A program made the position numbers and the translations under genes. Source: Shinisaurus crocodilurus (taxonomy: Eukaryota; Chordata; Lepidosauria; Squamata; Shinisauridae). Taken from it: a stretch of DNA of 64,000 bases. Each line of letters begins with the position of its first letter. Position 1 is the first letter of the stretch. Location of the stretch: the NCBI GenBank assembly GCA_021292165.1, contig CM037877.1, forward strand, positions 107,507,858-107,571,857, given 5' to 3'. Positions 41,846-53,310 of the stretch are shown piece after piece. Below the pieces are notes generated by a model. The model was not told the DNA's origin and ran no database searches. It was given only the letters and a program-made list of their open reading frames with translations.

Positions 41846-42017
41846 CATAACTCAGTGATACAGTGCATCTTTTTTTTTTCCCCCAAGCAGAAGGCCCCAG
41901 ATTCAATCCCAAACATCTCCAGATTGGGCTGAAAAATTCCCCTGTCAAACTCTGGACTACTGTTGCCAATCAGTGCACATGATATTGAGCCAATGGTCTG
42001 ATTCAGTATAAGACAGC
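41846..42017 (+). mobile_element. tRNA-Ala-like SINE
   Basis: CATAACTCAGTGATACAGTG (A box) ... AGATTCAATCCC (B box) ... CAATGGTCTGATTCAGTATA at the 3' end. A T-run replaces the anticodon arm. Confidence 0.78.
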
Positions 42018-42200
42018 CTCCTAAGGTGCTAGACAGTTTAGGACTTTAAAGACTAACACCGACACTTTAAATTGAGCCTGGGAATAAATAAGAAGGCAAT
42101 GAAGGTGAAAGATGATCAGAGTAATATGATTGGATTGTTGAGCACTGTACACAACTGTCTCGCAACCATATTTTGGACCACTTTGAATTGCATTCCACAG
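42018..42200 (-). mobile_element. CR1/L2-type LINE fragment (ORF2 C-terminus)
   Basis: The minus strand encodes QAQFKVSVLVFKVLNCLAP, matching the WAQFKVLVLMLK region at 57790-57870 and typical of CR1/L2 C-termini. Confidence 0.65.
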
Positions 42201-43200
42201 TGAACTGCTAACTACTTTATGTTCTTGAGACACTGTAGAGCTCTTAATCCTAGGGAAACACTGGGAGAGGTTTGCTGCCTTCATGCCCTGCTTATGAGCT
42301 TCCCAAAGGCACCTGGCTGACCACTGTTGGTAACAGGATACTGGGCCAGAGAGATACTTGTTCTGATCCAGCAGCAAGGCTCTTACATTCTTAACTGGGT
42401 TTGTGGCTGACAGCCTAGATCTAGATGACCAATTAACTTAAGAAGCGATGACTTTTTAACTCTCTTGACTCTAGGCTATTTGAATAGTTCACTACTAAAC
42501 TACAGTAAATTATACTAGTCAGGTAAATCTGGCACCTGAAATAAGTTTAGAGATGAATGTTGATTTGCGCCTGGGAAAATAAACTAGATGGAGCAAATCC
42601 AAGTCATCCTAAATATAATTAGGCTGGGAATTATTATTTTTCCTGAAGAAAAACATTCTAAGGGCAACCCCCCTATCTCCATAAAAAGTTGGGGGGGGGG
42701 ATTTGACTGTTAGGTTTTCTTGATTACTCTTCCCAAGCCAAATTTGGAAAACAACTCAATAGGATGTGTATGTGTGTACATCTCCATGTACAAGTGTGCG
42801 AATGTGTGTGAATGCGAGTTCTCTCTCCCCCACCCCTTTCACTGTACATGCTGCCTTTCCTAAAACAGATTTTATATTTAAAATGCATGACATTAAGTAC
42901 TGACTGTCCTTAAGATATCACATCCCGAGGCAGAGCATGAAAAACAAAACCCACACCTGTAAACCCAACATCCACATTAGAATTATATTACGCCCTAAAC
43001 ATGTGAATCAAATTTCCTCCCAATATCTTAATTGTCAACAGGGTTGTCATATCAAAACCCAACAGCAAAGTTAGAATTATTTTTAGGATGCATATTTTAT
43101 CTTTATTATTTTTATCTCACCCCTCCGCCCGAAAGGCTTCCAGAGCAGTTTACATATACCTAATCAATTAAACAAGATAATATTAGACAGCTGGATCCTC
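42201..43200. other. Intergenic
   Basis: A G-run lies at 42690-42700. A LINE/SINE-tail-like stretch at 43090-43160 has GCTTCCAGAGCAGTTTACAT. No gene. Confidence 0.45.
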
Positions 43201-43204
43201 TATA

Positions 43205-43302
43205 TCTGGGATAGGCAACTTGGTGCCTTCAGATGTTTTGGAATACAATCCCATAAATCCAAGACAGCATGCTGACTGGTAAGGGATTATGGGAGTTGTA
43301 AA
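43205..43302. mobile_element. Palindromic hAT MITE, diverged
   Basis: GGCAACTTGGTGCCTTCAGA ... TTATGGGAGTTGTAAAAAA. The right end is lost. Confidence 0.6.
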
Positions 43303-44430
43303 AAAATCTCCTCTATGCGGTGTATCTTTAGGCAGGAAGCCTGTTTACAGTGCAATCCTATGGTCCCTGACATACTGGCCCAGGGGCCATAACAAAGATC
43401 GGATCTCCCCCTCGGGGGTCGGAGAGAGAGTTCCGACCTTGGAAGGCCGATCCAACCTTGGATCCCCCCCACTTACCCCTATGAAAAGATCCGCAGCCCT
43501 CACCCATCTGACGTCGGAGCTGTGACTTTGGTGAGCAGGGAAACAGAGAGAATCAGGGGATGTGGCATGGGCAGAGCCCCCAACCATGTCCCAAACCCGG
43601 GGAAAACTTTACACCAGTTCTACCACTGATGCAAAAAGATTTCCTCCCATTGAAAGCAACAATAATAACAATGGAAGAAGGATGCCAACTGCTGCTCCTC
43701 CCTTACTTTTGCCGTGCCAGCAGGAGTCCAACATGTGTTGGATATATTGGATGTTCTGTGACCTTGGATGGCTCCAACTTCAACAATGGGATTGCCCTGT
43801 GATCCTACACACCTTTAATTGCTCCTTCTGGAAAAGAAAGATATTCAGTGAGTGGAGGACATTTCAAACAAGTTACACAAGCTTCTGCTGCTGACATCGT
43901 GTCTTTATGTACCACAGGATGGTCCAGGATTAGAATCTTAGGACCAATCTGATTTGATTCATACTTTGAACTTACCAAATAAGCATGCAACTTCACACTG
44001 TAGTGGAGGATTGTACAGCTGAATGATCTCCCATATGTTTTTTTTTTTAAACTCCTCATAGTTAGAGAACTAGTGTCAGGAAGGCTGGACTACAACTCTC
44101 CTCCCTGAAATGCCCGTTTTCCATGTTTATATGGGATGCATTCAGACCTGCAGCCTGAATTTGTTGGGTTGGTAGGCCGGCATCCCTGTTTTCGTGTGCA
44201 TGCCCATACACAGGGTTTGAGCGTCCTCGTGTTAGATGCCACCACGTTTTCATTTCTCTTCCCTCCTCTGAAAATTGGTGTGTGGGTGGGGGAAGCAGGA
44301 CTTGAGCAAGAGTATGTACCTAAAATGTAAAGTGGCATCCTAAACATACAGACAAACTTTCAATCTTCAAAAGGAGCGATTGAATTTCAATGTGTTTTGC
44401 ATTTTCCTCCCTGCATTGCGGCGAAGTCAG
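43303..44430. other. Intergenic
   Basis: A repeat fragment related to 10155-10420 begins near 43349. The 43289-43894 frames are overlapping and family-less. No gene. Confidence 0.45.
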
Positions 44431-44815
44431 TGACCTGGTTCACATGTCACGGCAGCCCACCATGGCTTAATTTACCCATGGGGGCTGTCGGTCGCATTGT
44501 GCTGGGTGCCATTTTTGCTCGGTGCCTGCAGGCACCCAGCTTGCTGTGGCTTGTCGTGTCGTGCAAGCCCAGACAGCAGGGGTCGTTTGAGGGATAGACA
44601 ACCCTCAGATAACCCATGGCTTCTTTTTGAGCTATTTGAGGGTTGTCTGGCCCTCAAACGACCCCTGCTGCCTGGGTTTGCACAACAAGCCACAGCAAGC
44701 CAGGCACCCGCGGGCACCATGCAAAAATGGTGCCTGTGGGCGCCCAGCACAACGCAACAGCCCCCCGTGGGTAAATTAAGCCACAGTGGGCTGCTGTGTC
44801 ATGTGAACCAGGTCA
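44431..44815. repeat. Large palindrome, about 385 bp
   Basis: TGACCTGGTTCACATG at the left and CATGTGAACCAGGTCA at the right. Arms of about 180 bases mirror around 44623, with blocks TTAATTTACCC, GGGGTCGTTTGAGGG and GGTTGTCT. Likely a foldback transposon; no clear target duplication was read. Confidence 0.85.
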
Positions 44816-45577
44816 ATATTTGACCTTAGAAATGTTATATTATGCTCTGAAGCACGTGGGCCAAATTTCCTCCCAATATCTTAATGGTCAAGAGTGTTAT
44901 CCCATCAGAAACAAGCAAATGGACTGGTTAAGTGGAAGACGCCACTTCTCTCAGCCAACTGATGCTGGCATTCTGAATATTTTCCCCCATTGTCTCTGTG
45001 CCAATGTGTGTACTTCAGCTTTGCTGGCATGACTCTGTTGGGCCTTAGGCATTTGTTAAAGAATTTTACAAATCTTTAATTGCATGAGTGGGCAGAGATT
45101 GAAATTGCCCTCACATCTAAATTACAACTGTAATGTAAACATGAAGCAAGGGTCACCTTTACACACAACATTTTTTTCCATATGCAGAAATCATATCTAA
45201 CACACACACACATACACACACACCCTAAGCATCCAGACTGTATAAGCCGGCCATGCCAGCTGGGGTGATGGAGTTGTAGTGCAACAGTTCTGTAAGGCAC
45301 CAGGTTGGGGAAAGCTGGTATAAGGCCACAAATGTAAAGCCTGTGAAAGTATTATGCTGTGAATGCATGCTCTGAGAACCTGTTCCAGCCTGCACTTTTC
45401 TTTTTAACCAGTTGGGCATGGTCTGTGTATTATTTATGTATTAGATAGGCCTTATTAGATGCCTACAGGTACCCTCAGGTACCCAAGACAGGGTGGATAT
45501 TATTAAATTCATAAAGCAAATTTAAATACAAGCAACATTTAAGTAGAAGAAAGTGGAATAAAAAGATGGCCATGATA
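44816..45577. other. Intergenic
   Basis: Includes a half palindromic hAT MITE at about 45245-45318 (GATGGAGTTGTAGTGCAAC, GGCACCAGGTTGGGGAAAG). No gene. Confidence 0.5.
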
Positions 45578-45587
45578 CAAATCAAGG

Positions 45588-46151
45588 TGTAAGATATTTA
45601 AAGAAATAGAAAAAATTACTGGACAAGAGCTATGTGAAACACCAGAATTAGCTTTGTTGAATATGTTTGTGAATGAAATAGAGATGTAAAAGAGAAAACG
45701 TTAATTGGTTATTTGTTGACAGCTGCAAGGCAATTAATAGCAAACAATTGGAAGACAGCTCGAATGCTGACATTATCTAGCTGGAAAAAGAAAATATGGG
45801 ATATAGCAATCAATGAAAAGTTGACACAAAAGTTAAGATTGTATAGAGGAACAAAGAAAAAAGATACTTTTAAGAAGGATTGGCGACAGTACATAGAGTA
45901 TATGAAAAAAGATTCAAATAGGTCAATGTTGATGATGGAAGCGTACAAAAAATTGTGGGATTCATGAAAAGAAGTAGTTTATAAAGAAGTGAAATATAAT
46001 AATCTAATGTGGATTGAGTGGGGAAGGATTGGGGTGGGTTTATGTATTAATATTGTTAAGTTTTTTTTGTTGCTGCTGCTGTTGTTGTTGTTGTATGTAT
46101 TTTGTTTTTGGTTTTTTGGAAATGTAATAAAAATTGAATTAAAAAAAAAAC
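45588..46151 (+). mobile_element. 5'-truncated L1 with 10-bp target duplication
   Basis: Encodes the last ORF2 part (ARQLIANNWKTARM, WKKKIWDIAINEKLTQK, WRQYIEYMKK), then a GT/TTG-rich 3'UTR, AATAAA near 46127 and a poly(A) tail. The exact duplication CAAATCAAGG flanks it (45578-45587 and 46152-46161). Confidence 0.88.
45713..45967 (+). pseudogene. L1 ORF2 C-terminal fragment
   Basis: An 84-residue open frame typical of the extreme L1 ORF2 C-terminus, ending at a natural stop. The copy lacks all catalytic domains. Confidence 0.8.
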
Positions 46152-46222
46152 CAAATCAAGGAATGTAACTAAATGAAACAAGGAGCACTCAATATATCCA
46201 TATTACCAGCTTTCCCATAAGA

Positions 46223-46361
46223 CAGGGTTGGGGAACTGGTGGCTGTCCAGATGTTGTTGGACTACAACTCCCACCACTCCAAGCATTAGTCTTGCTGACT
46301 GGAGCAGATGCAAATTGGTGTCCAACAACATCTGGAGGGCCACAAGTTCTCCCCAGCCATG
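46223..46361. mobile_element. Palindromic hAT MITE
   Basis: CAGGGTTGGGGAACTGGTGG ... TCTCCCCAGCCATG. Flanks CCATAAGA/CCATAAGG (46215-46222, 46362-46369) agree at 7 of 8. Confidence 0.87.
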
Positions 46362-46486
46362 CCATAAGGGTACAATTGCACATAATGTTATACATAGGGG
46401 TTTAAATGAAAACAGCAGCCCAATATCGGGTTCCTCCTCTCCTTCACCCATCCTACTCTGGTACTGTTTAAAACTGAGTCACAAAG

Positions 46487-46831
46487 AGCTTTTCTACATG
46501 AGGCATTTATTATGCGCTTGTCATTCCCTACACACGTTTTTTTGCAGGTTCTTTAGATGACGTTGTGACCCTCCGGTTTCACTTCTCTTTGTAAACAGCA
46601 CTTACGGCGAGGTTTTTTTTTTAGAGCGGGGAAAATGGAGTATTATTTCTGATGGAGAAAGAAAGTGTGACTTCCTCTTGTGTATTTCCACTATTCCACT
46701 ATACCACAGTACCACCTAGAGGTTATGTAGTGGAAAAGCAGGGAAGGAAACACCCCTCGTGTAGTGCCCAGATCCCAATTCTGCGACAAATCTGAAAGTA
46801 GATGCAGCAGATTAACATCCTTGTGTAGAAA
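46487..46831 (+). mobile_element. CTTTTCTACATGAGG-family DNA transposon
   Basis: Clear ends CTTTTCTACATGAGGCATTT and TTGTGTAGAAAAG. ACAAAGAG before and CCAAAGAG after suggest a duplication shifted by one base. Core CCACCTAGAGGTTATGTAG. Confidence 0.85.
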
Positions 46832-46839
46832 AGCCCAAA

Positions 46840-47569
46840 GAGAACCAGGCATGAATCAAAACACTTTGGGATCTTCGTGTTGCTCAAGTCAAGCCAGCCC
46901 TGGGTGGGGCTAATTTTGGATAGGTTCCACGGGGTGCTAAATCCATAAACTGTGGAACATGAAAATGGAAGTTGATCTTCACTCTAGATTTTTGTAGAGC
47001 ATCTACTTGGAGATCTATTTTAGCATTTACTTTAAGGAGATCTGGAAGGGAGTCGTTGTGCCCATTTGTCTCTCCCTCTGCCCCACTCATCCCCAGCTTC
47101 AGATCATACATGATTATATATCCCACTCCAGATTCCATCTCACAGGGAGGCAGGAGATGGAGTAACCCCAAAGATCTGGAACTTGCTTCTAATTGCTCAA
47201 CTGTTGGTTGCTTTAGATTTCAGTTTACATGGTCCTGCATTTGATGCTTGATTGTGTTGGATATATGTTTAATTTTTGTAAATGGCTGTGAAATGTTGGC
47301 CAAACAGCGGTATAGACATTTAAAAATAAAATAATAAAAGCATACTGTTCAATGAGCCTATCACAGTCACGTTGAATGTCAAAGGCACAAATCCCTTCGT
47401 GTCAACAAAAATGGGGGCAAATGTTTGGCACTTGTAGGTAACGTTCCCTGTTTTGACAAATGACATCCATGCATTCACTGAATGTATGACGGGGGAAGCA
47501 GAGCCATGGCCCAACCTCTGTGTATTCTAAGGAAGATCTGAAGATGGAGCCTATGTGTGAACGCTGCAG
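46840..47569. other. Intergenic
   Basis: Two opposed open frames (46884-47171 and 46972-47244) have no known domain, and the region reads like an old LINE remnant. No gene call. Confidence 0.4.
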
Positions 47570-47768
47570 AGGGTGCTGGCTCCAGTGTCAGCGGGGCTGT
47601 GTATCCACTCCAGAGTTCATTCCAAACTTTTAGGGAGCTATCTATGGTTCTGAACCCTACCACAACATCCCTGTGATAGGTTCAGCACCATGGATAGCTT
47701 CTTAAAAGTTCAGAGTGGAATCTGGAGTGGATACACAGCCCCACTGACACTGGAGCCAGCAGCCTCCA
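47570..47768. repeat. Palindrome, about 200 bp
   Basis: GCTGGCTCCAGTGTCAGCG ... TGTGTATCCACTCCAGA mirrored by TCTGGAGTGGATACACA ... CTGACACTGGAGCCAGC, with arms of about 95 bases. Confidence 0.82.
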
Positions 47769-48209
47769 CTGTAAATGCAAAAGTTGGAGGGCAGAATCCT
47801 TCTCCCCCACCATAAATGCTTGGAGGACTTTTTGTGAAAAGTACTACTACTATAGTTATCAAGAGGCATAAAAAGTAACAGCAAGAAATGCTCTTAAAAT
47901 ACACTGGTGTTCTTTGGGCTTTTATTTGGAATTTGAACTTTAATAATCCAGAGCAGACCTTTAAATCTTGCTGAGAATCTCTCCCCACTTCCCCATGAAT
48001 TAGAGTGGCTGTGTGTCCTTACAGAGGACCATCCTCTACTTGAAGCCTTCTTCTACTCAAAGGGCTGTCCAGTCCAATTGTGGTTTAAGGATATAGACCC
48101 ATAAGAACTGTTGCCCATCAACAGTTTGCTCCGAACAGCAGGTTCAGCAGGTAGGCACTCAGGTCTGCAGGTCACAGTCTTCCACACTATGGTGAGTGAG
48201 ATGTACTCT
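47769..48209. other. Intergenic
   Basis: A fragment of the GGTGGCC-ended DNA repeat may lie at about 48005-48085 (CAGAGGACCATCCTCTACTT). AGAGCAGACCTTTAAA at about 47951 recurs near 48520. No gene. Confidence 0.4.
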
Positions 48210-48218
48210 ATTTCTATT

Positions 48219-48347
48219 TAGGGCACAATCCTATGCACGTTTAGACGGGGGGGGGGGAGTCCTAAAACTCCAAACATTCCCCAGCTAGCCATGCTAGGAG
48301 TTGTAGGACTTTTTTTCTGTCTAAACATGCATAGGATTGCACTTTTG
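48219..48347. mobile_element. Y palindromic MITE with 9-bp flanking repeat
   Basis: GGGCACAATCCTATGCACG ... inverted AACATGCATAGGATTGCAC, foldback over nearly the whole length. ATTTCTATT occurs on both sides (48210-48218 and 48348-48356). Confidence 0.82.
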
Positions 48348-48356
48348 ATTTCTATT

Positions 48357-49439
48357 AATTATGTCTTAAATCTGCATCCATACCTATAAATTAGCATGTG
48401 CAACTTTTACGTGAAGTTGTGTCACCTTTTGTCTTCTTCTCAAGGACACATTTCCTCTTTTCATGCTCTTAAAATATACAACTTTTTTTTTTTTTTACAA
48501 TTTAAACTTTAATCATTCAAGAGCAGACCTTTAAACCGTGCTGAGAATCTCTCCCCACCCCAACCCCCCGAAATCTGACATGGTGCTCCTGAATCAACTG
48601 TCCAAGCACCAACTTGGTGTCAAATAAAAAATGAAAAATAAGATGGATGCCTTGGCTGGCAAAAGCTGCCAATTTTAGCCAGTTCTGCTGTCGTGCCTGA
48701 CAATGTTCCATATGTGATAACTGGGGCAGTCTGCATTCATATTAGGTATCTCTTGGCCCTTGGGCTTGAAGAAAAAGAACAGAGAAAAACACATATCTTT
48801 TATTATAAGATAATGTATTTGCATAGATGAAGTAGCTTCCCCCCAAAAAAACACACACAGCTGTTTGCCGATTGCAAAAACCCAACTGCCCAATATTTCA
48901 CATCAACTTCCCTTAATATAAGTTGTGAGAATGATCAGTTTTGATACATTAAACTCCAGGAACAGATGTTCCCTTAGCATACACATGCATTTATAAATAT
49001 CCAGCCACAGAACGTATTCAGATATACATAAATAGATGTAAGGTATTTGTAGGCATGCATATGCAGTACAGAATTCCAATGTGTGTAAAACAGAGAGGGA
49101 AAAGAACAAAGTGTTTGCCGCTGGGGTTCAATTCTGCATGTGTGTCCTCTGAATATTCACCCATGTCGGATTTTAATAACTCCAGTCAATGGGTCTGATT
49201 CAGACAAAGTTATGCACATTCTTATCTCTCCCCTCTTGAGGTCCATGGAGCTGAAAATTGCTTGATAGGATTTCCACCTAAGATCTACACCCATTTTAAT
49301 GTAGACTTCATTCAAATGCAACCTGACCTTCATTGTATTTACCTAGAACTGGTGTAGCATATTGGCCTGAAAATGTGCTCCCCGATCTAGAAACTCTCTG
49401 GTTCAGATTTCACCTTAGGCTAGGAAGTGGCCTCAGAGC
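48357..49439. other. Intergenic
   Basis: AT-rich, with a T-run at 48484-48497. No gene or complete repeat was recognised. Confidence 0.45.
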
Positions 49440-49757
49440 TTTTCTACATGAGGCTGTTAATCAGCTGTTAATCTACCGTATCTACTTTCAGGAGTATTTC
49501 CTTTCCTGCTTTTCTGCTACATAACCTCCAGGTGGCACTGTGGTATAGCAGAATAGCACAAATACACTAGAGGAAATCGCAGTTTCTTTCGTTTTCATAA
49601 TAAAATGCCGCATTTTTCCTGCTCTAAAAAAACTAGCTGAAAGTATTGGTTAGACACAGAAGCAAAACTTGTGGTCATGACATCATCTAAAGAACCCATA
49701 AACAAACATGAGTAGGGAATGACAAGCACACGGTAAATTCCTCATGTAGGAAAGCCC
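49440..49757 (-). mobile_element. CTTTTCTACATGAGG-family DNA transposon, inverted
   Basis: GCTTTTCTACATGAGGC at the left and CTCATGTAGGAAAGCCC at the right. The core CATAACCTCCAGGTGGCAC is inverted relative to 46487-46831. Confidence 0.82.
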
Positions 49758-51370
49758 TTAAGCAAACCGCTCTTTCCCGCTGGGCTGATGAATTGTCCTG
49801 TATGAATGGGACAACAGAGCAATACAGGACCTTATATCCCTTCAATGACTCATATAAAATGCACAAACTAAGGCACAGCACATGATGAGTTTAAACACAA
49901 AGCCAAAAGGAAGCACTTTTTTCTGCACAATACAAAGTTAAACTTGTAAATAGGACCAGAATCAGAAGCCATCATTGTTTGCTTTCAATGCTCTTTGCTG
50001 CAGAAGTAATTCAAATCGATTGACCTTTGCTTTCAGACGTAGTATGTTCATGATAAAAATCTAATGTCCACACCTTCAGATATCACAATCAGATTGTTAC
50101 AACTTAAAAATAGGACCAGGTTGATTTGCATGTATTGGAACAGCACTAAAGACCCTTCTAGTGACTCTGAGATTAAGTGATGGCATCAGGCTCCTTTGCA
50201 CCAAACATGGCAAAAAATACTAGCTTGGAAAAAGAAAGAGAATGAAATGACCGGCTCCACATTTTGTCATCAGACCCTATCGGGCTGCGTACTACAGGCT
50301 AAAAAGGACCTGAGGTGCTTGCTCAGGCCAAATTATAAAATAACTCTGCACTGCCCTCTAGAGGATTGTCAACAAGAACCTCATGATATCTTTAAACAAA
50401 ATACATGTGCAGAGCAATCCTAGGCATGTTTACTAGGAAGGCTGATGCACGGTGTCCAGTGGGGGTCACTGCCAGGAAAGTGTGCATAGGATTGCAGCCA
50501 AAATGTGCTTTGTCTCTGCACATTAGAGCCAATCACACACTTTCTTAAGTGGGAACCGGGGTGATGTATCTTTTATAAAACCGATTTAATTCTACAGAAG
50601 TCAGTTCCTCTGGATGAATTTTTTTTTTAGTCAAATTTTGAATGGTTTCTTCACCCGAAACATCTGCCATAAACCTAGTAATAGCTACAGATGTGATAAA
50701 GCTTATTGAAGTTCTTATGGCTTCTTTCAAAGCTCTCAAGTGTTTTGCTTGATGAGGCCCTGCCAAATTCACTTGAAATGCCACTTGAGGTAGAATTTTT
50801 TTTGTGTGTGTGGTCGTGGTGGTGGTGTGTGGCGTCTCTAAAGCTTTTGTGTTGTCACTTGTAACTGTCTTCAGAATGGAAGGGTACAATACAACTATTT
50901 TAGAGTTGTATGCAATAATAGTCTAACTTAAATCCCATTTATGTCAATGCATCTACTCTAAGTAGGACTAACACTGGATAAAACCCTTAAAACACTTTGA
51001 CCTGCAATTTGTGTCTAAAACTAGAGGTGCTGGGTTGTGTCTTCTGCATAGCCAGAAGACACAAACTATAGCCAGAGCCAGAATCAGTGCTCTAATCACA
51101 GATGTGTTGACAGTATCTGCACTTCCTCACGAGAGAGAGAAAAAATTCTGAATGTCCTCAGAGTCACTCACAAAGGTGGTTCGCAAATAAAAATAAACAA
51201 TAACTAAAATATTAAAACAAATCGCCATTAAAAAAAAACAACCATGAGGCAAAAGTCAGCAGAGAGATAGCAAAGTGTGGCATCCCTAAGTATCAGGTGG
51301 GCGCGGGTTTACATGCACAGGTGCCTGGCAGAAGAGGAGGCTCCACTGCCACCGCCTGTCCCTGGGAGCC
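49758..51370. other. Intergenic
   Basis: An X foldback copy lies at 50412-50500 and a Z-type copy at about 50905-50985 (GTCTAACTTAAATCCCATTT, related to 57390-57470). The minus-strand frame 50545-50889 may be a decayed coding fragment but its family is unknown to me. Confidence 0.4.
50412..50500 (+). repeat. X foldback repeat
   Basis: AGAGCAATCCTAGGCATG ... GTGTGCATAGGATTGCAGCC. Confidence 0.65.
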
Positions 51371-51508
51371 ATAAGCCTCAGCTCTGATGGTGGAGACACT
51401 CAGAAAAGGGTGTCCCCTGAAGATCATCAGAAAAGGGCAGGTTCATGTAGGAGCAGGTGATCCTTGAGATGTTTAGGTCCCAGACCTTTAGGGCTTTATA
51501 GCTTAGAA

Positions 51509-51638
51509 TAGCCTCCCACAACCTGGTGCCCTCCAGATGTGTTGGACTTCAACTCCCATAATTCTCAGCATGCTGGCTGGAGATTATCGGAGTTGCAGTC
51601 CCCAACACATCTGGGGGGCGCCAGGTTGTGGGGGGCTG
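51509..51638. mobile_element. Palindromic hAT MITE inside a LINE fragment
   Basis: TAGCCTCCCACAACCTGGTG ... CGCCAGGTTGTGGGGGGCTG. Flanks GCTTAGAA/ATTTGGAA agree at 5 of 8. Confidence 0.75.
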
Positions 51639-51973
51639 ATTTGGAACTACAACACTGACTTGTATCAAGAAATAAATGGGCAGCCAAGGCAGATATTTAA
51701 GCACTAGTCAAATATGCTCAGATTTACTTCTCCCAGTTCACAACTGCTGTATTCTGAACCGGCTGAAGTTTCTGAACAGTCTTTATGGTCAACACACATA
51801 CAACACATTTCATTAATCTAACCTGGACATTCTCAGGGCATGGATAATTTTGGCAATATGATGTTTCTTTAAGAACACTAGAGTCAGTTCCCCAGCATAT
51901 GGACCCAGTTCTTCAGGTGGAATGCAGCTCGATCCAGAACAGGCTAGTTCCTAATTCCCAAAGCCTTAGCCAA

Positions 51974-52100
51974 CTAAGGCACAATCCTATGCATGTTTAG
52001 ACAGAAAAAAAGTCCTACAACTCCCAGCATGGCTGGCTGGGGAATACTGGAGTTGTAATACTTTTTCCTGCCTAAACATGCATAGGATTGTGCCCTAATC
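51974..52100. mobile_element. Y palindromic MITE
   Basis: GGCACAATCCTATGCATG ... CATGCATAGGATTGTGCC, with arms including TTTAGACAGAAAAAAAGTCC. Confidence 0.8.
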
Positions 52101-52585
52101 TACCAATGGGACCTCTGACTTGTGTGAGCACCAAATAATTAGCCCCTATCCAAACCATCACCAGCTCCAGATACCTGCTCAGGACATTCAAAACCTCACT
52201 GAAAAGAAGAAATAGATCTGAGTGTCGTCAGCATTTTGTTGTCACCTTACTCCACATTCCTGAATGGCATCTCCCATGGGTTTCATGTAAATGTTAAACA
52301 GCATGTGAGACAAGATGGAACTCTGCAGAACCTCCTCGCATAAATTGTCATGGGGCAGAGGAGTAGTCTCCCAGCACCACCTGCTGGAAGTAGGAAGTAG
52401 CCCATCAGATAGGAACCACTGGAACATGGTGTTCCTGGTTCCCAAGCCAAACATCTGGCTTAGAAGAACAACATTGCCAGTGGGAGATTCAGATCAATCA
52501 AAAGCATTGTGCTCCCCATTATTCTCCTGGCCAAGGCAGTTTCAGCCCCAAAATCAGGCTGGAAGCCAGATTGCAATGAGACTAA

Positions 52586-52670
52586 GGATGCAATCCATAC
52601 CTACCCGTGCATACGCCCCACAGAACTCAATGTGGCTTGCTTCTGAGTAGACATGTATAAGATTACACTG
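52586..52670 (-). repeat. X foldback repeat, inverted
   Basis: ATGCAATCCATACC ... CTTCTGAGTAGACATG ... GATTACACTGG. Confidence 0.55.
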
Positions 52671-52919
52671 GAAATCAGTTAGCCCACGAACGTAGGAAGT
52701 CAATCACCAATCCCGCAGTCAAGTGCCCTTGTGCCATAAGGGGAGATTTGTGACCAGCCAATAACTGGCAAAATCATCAGAGTCCAAGAAGGGCTTCTTC
52801 AGGAGCAGCCCATCTGTCAAGATGGCTGGGCCTACTCCCTCTTTCAAAGCTAGTGCAGTAAGCTATCTCTTGATATACCAACATGGGTGGAAATGCCCTA
52901 TTTATTTCTTGATAACAAC

Positions 52920-52920
<1 letters not shown>

Positions 52921-52955
<35 letters not shown>

Positions 52956-52971
52956 GAAGAAGAAGAAGAAG

Positions 52972-53007
<36 letters not shown>
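52921..53007 (+). repeat. Compound (TTA)n(GAA)n(GCA)n microsatellite
   Basis: TTA units, then GAA units, then about twelve GCA (CAG-phase) units with sharp transitions. Confidence 0.92.
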
Positions 53008-53008
<1 letters not shown>

Positions 53009-53260
53009 TCTCACTATTTTCCCTAACAAGCTAATGACCAACCTTAAGTCTACAAGTAAATTTTCAGTTTTCAAAGTGGTTGCAACTCAGCACTTTATAT
53101 ATTATTGGCATCCTGTGGCATTTTAAGATACAAAATTACCTTGAGGCCTTGACATGTATGTGACAAATGCAAGATAACTCTGTCTCTGTCATCACCTTAG
53201 GATATACCTAGAACATGCCGCATGGATTTTCCCACAGTAGGTCTTTCTGCCGTTACCATA

Positions 53261-53263
<3 letters not shown>

Positions 53264-53308
<45 letters not shown>
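53264..53308 (+). repeat. (GT)n microsatellite
   Basis: More than twenty GT units, the longest dinucleotide tract in the window. Confidence 0.93.

Positions 53309-53310
<2 letters not shown>

Larger units (their letters stand above)
51440..52600 (-). mobile_element. CR1/L2-type LINE fragment with RT remnant, interrupted
   Basis: The - strand encodes SHMLFNIYMKPMGDAIQECG, then ADDTQIYF, the motif B-to-C region of CR1/L2 reverse transcriptase (the usual form is VLSPMLFNIYMKPLGE ... YADDTQLY). The first residue of YADD is altered and stops intervene. A palindromic hAT MITE (51509-51638) and a Y element (51974-52100) are inserted. Confidence 0.78.
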
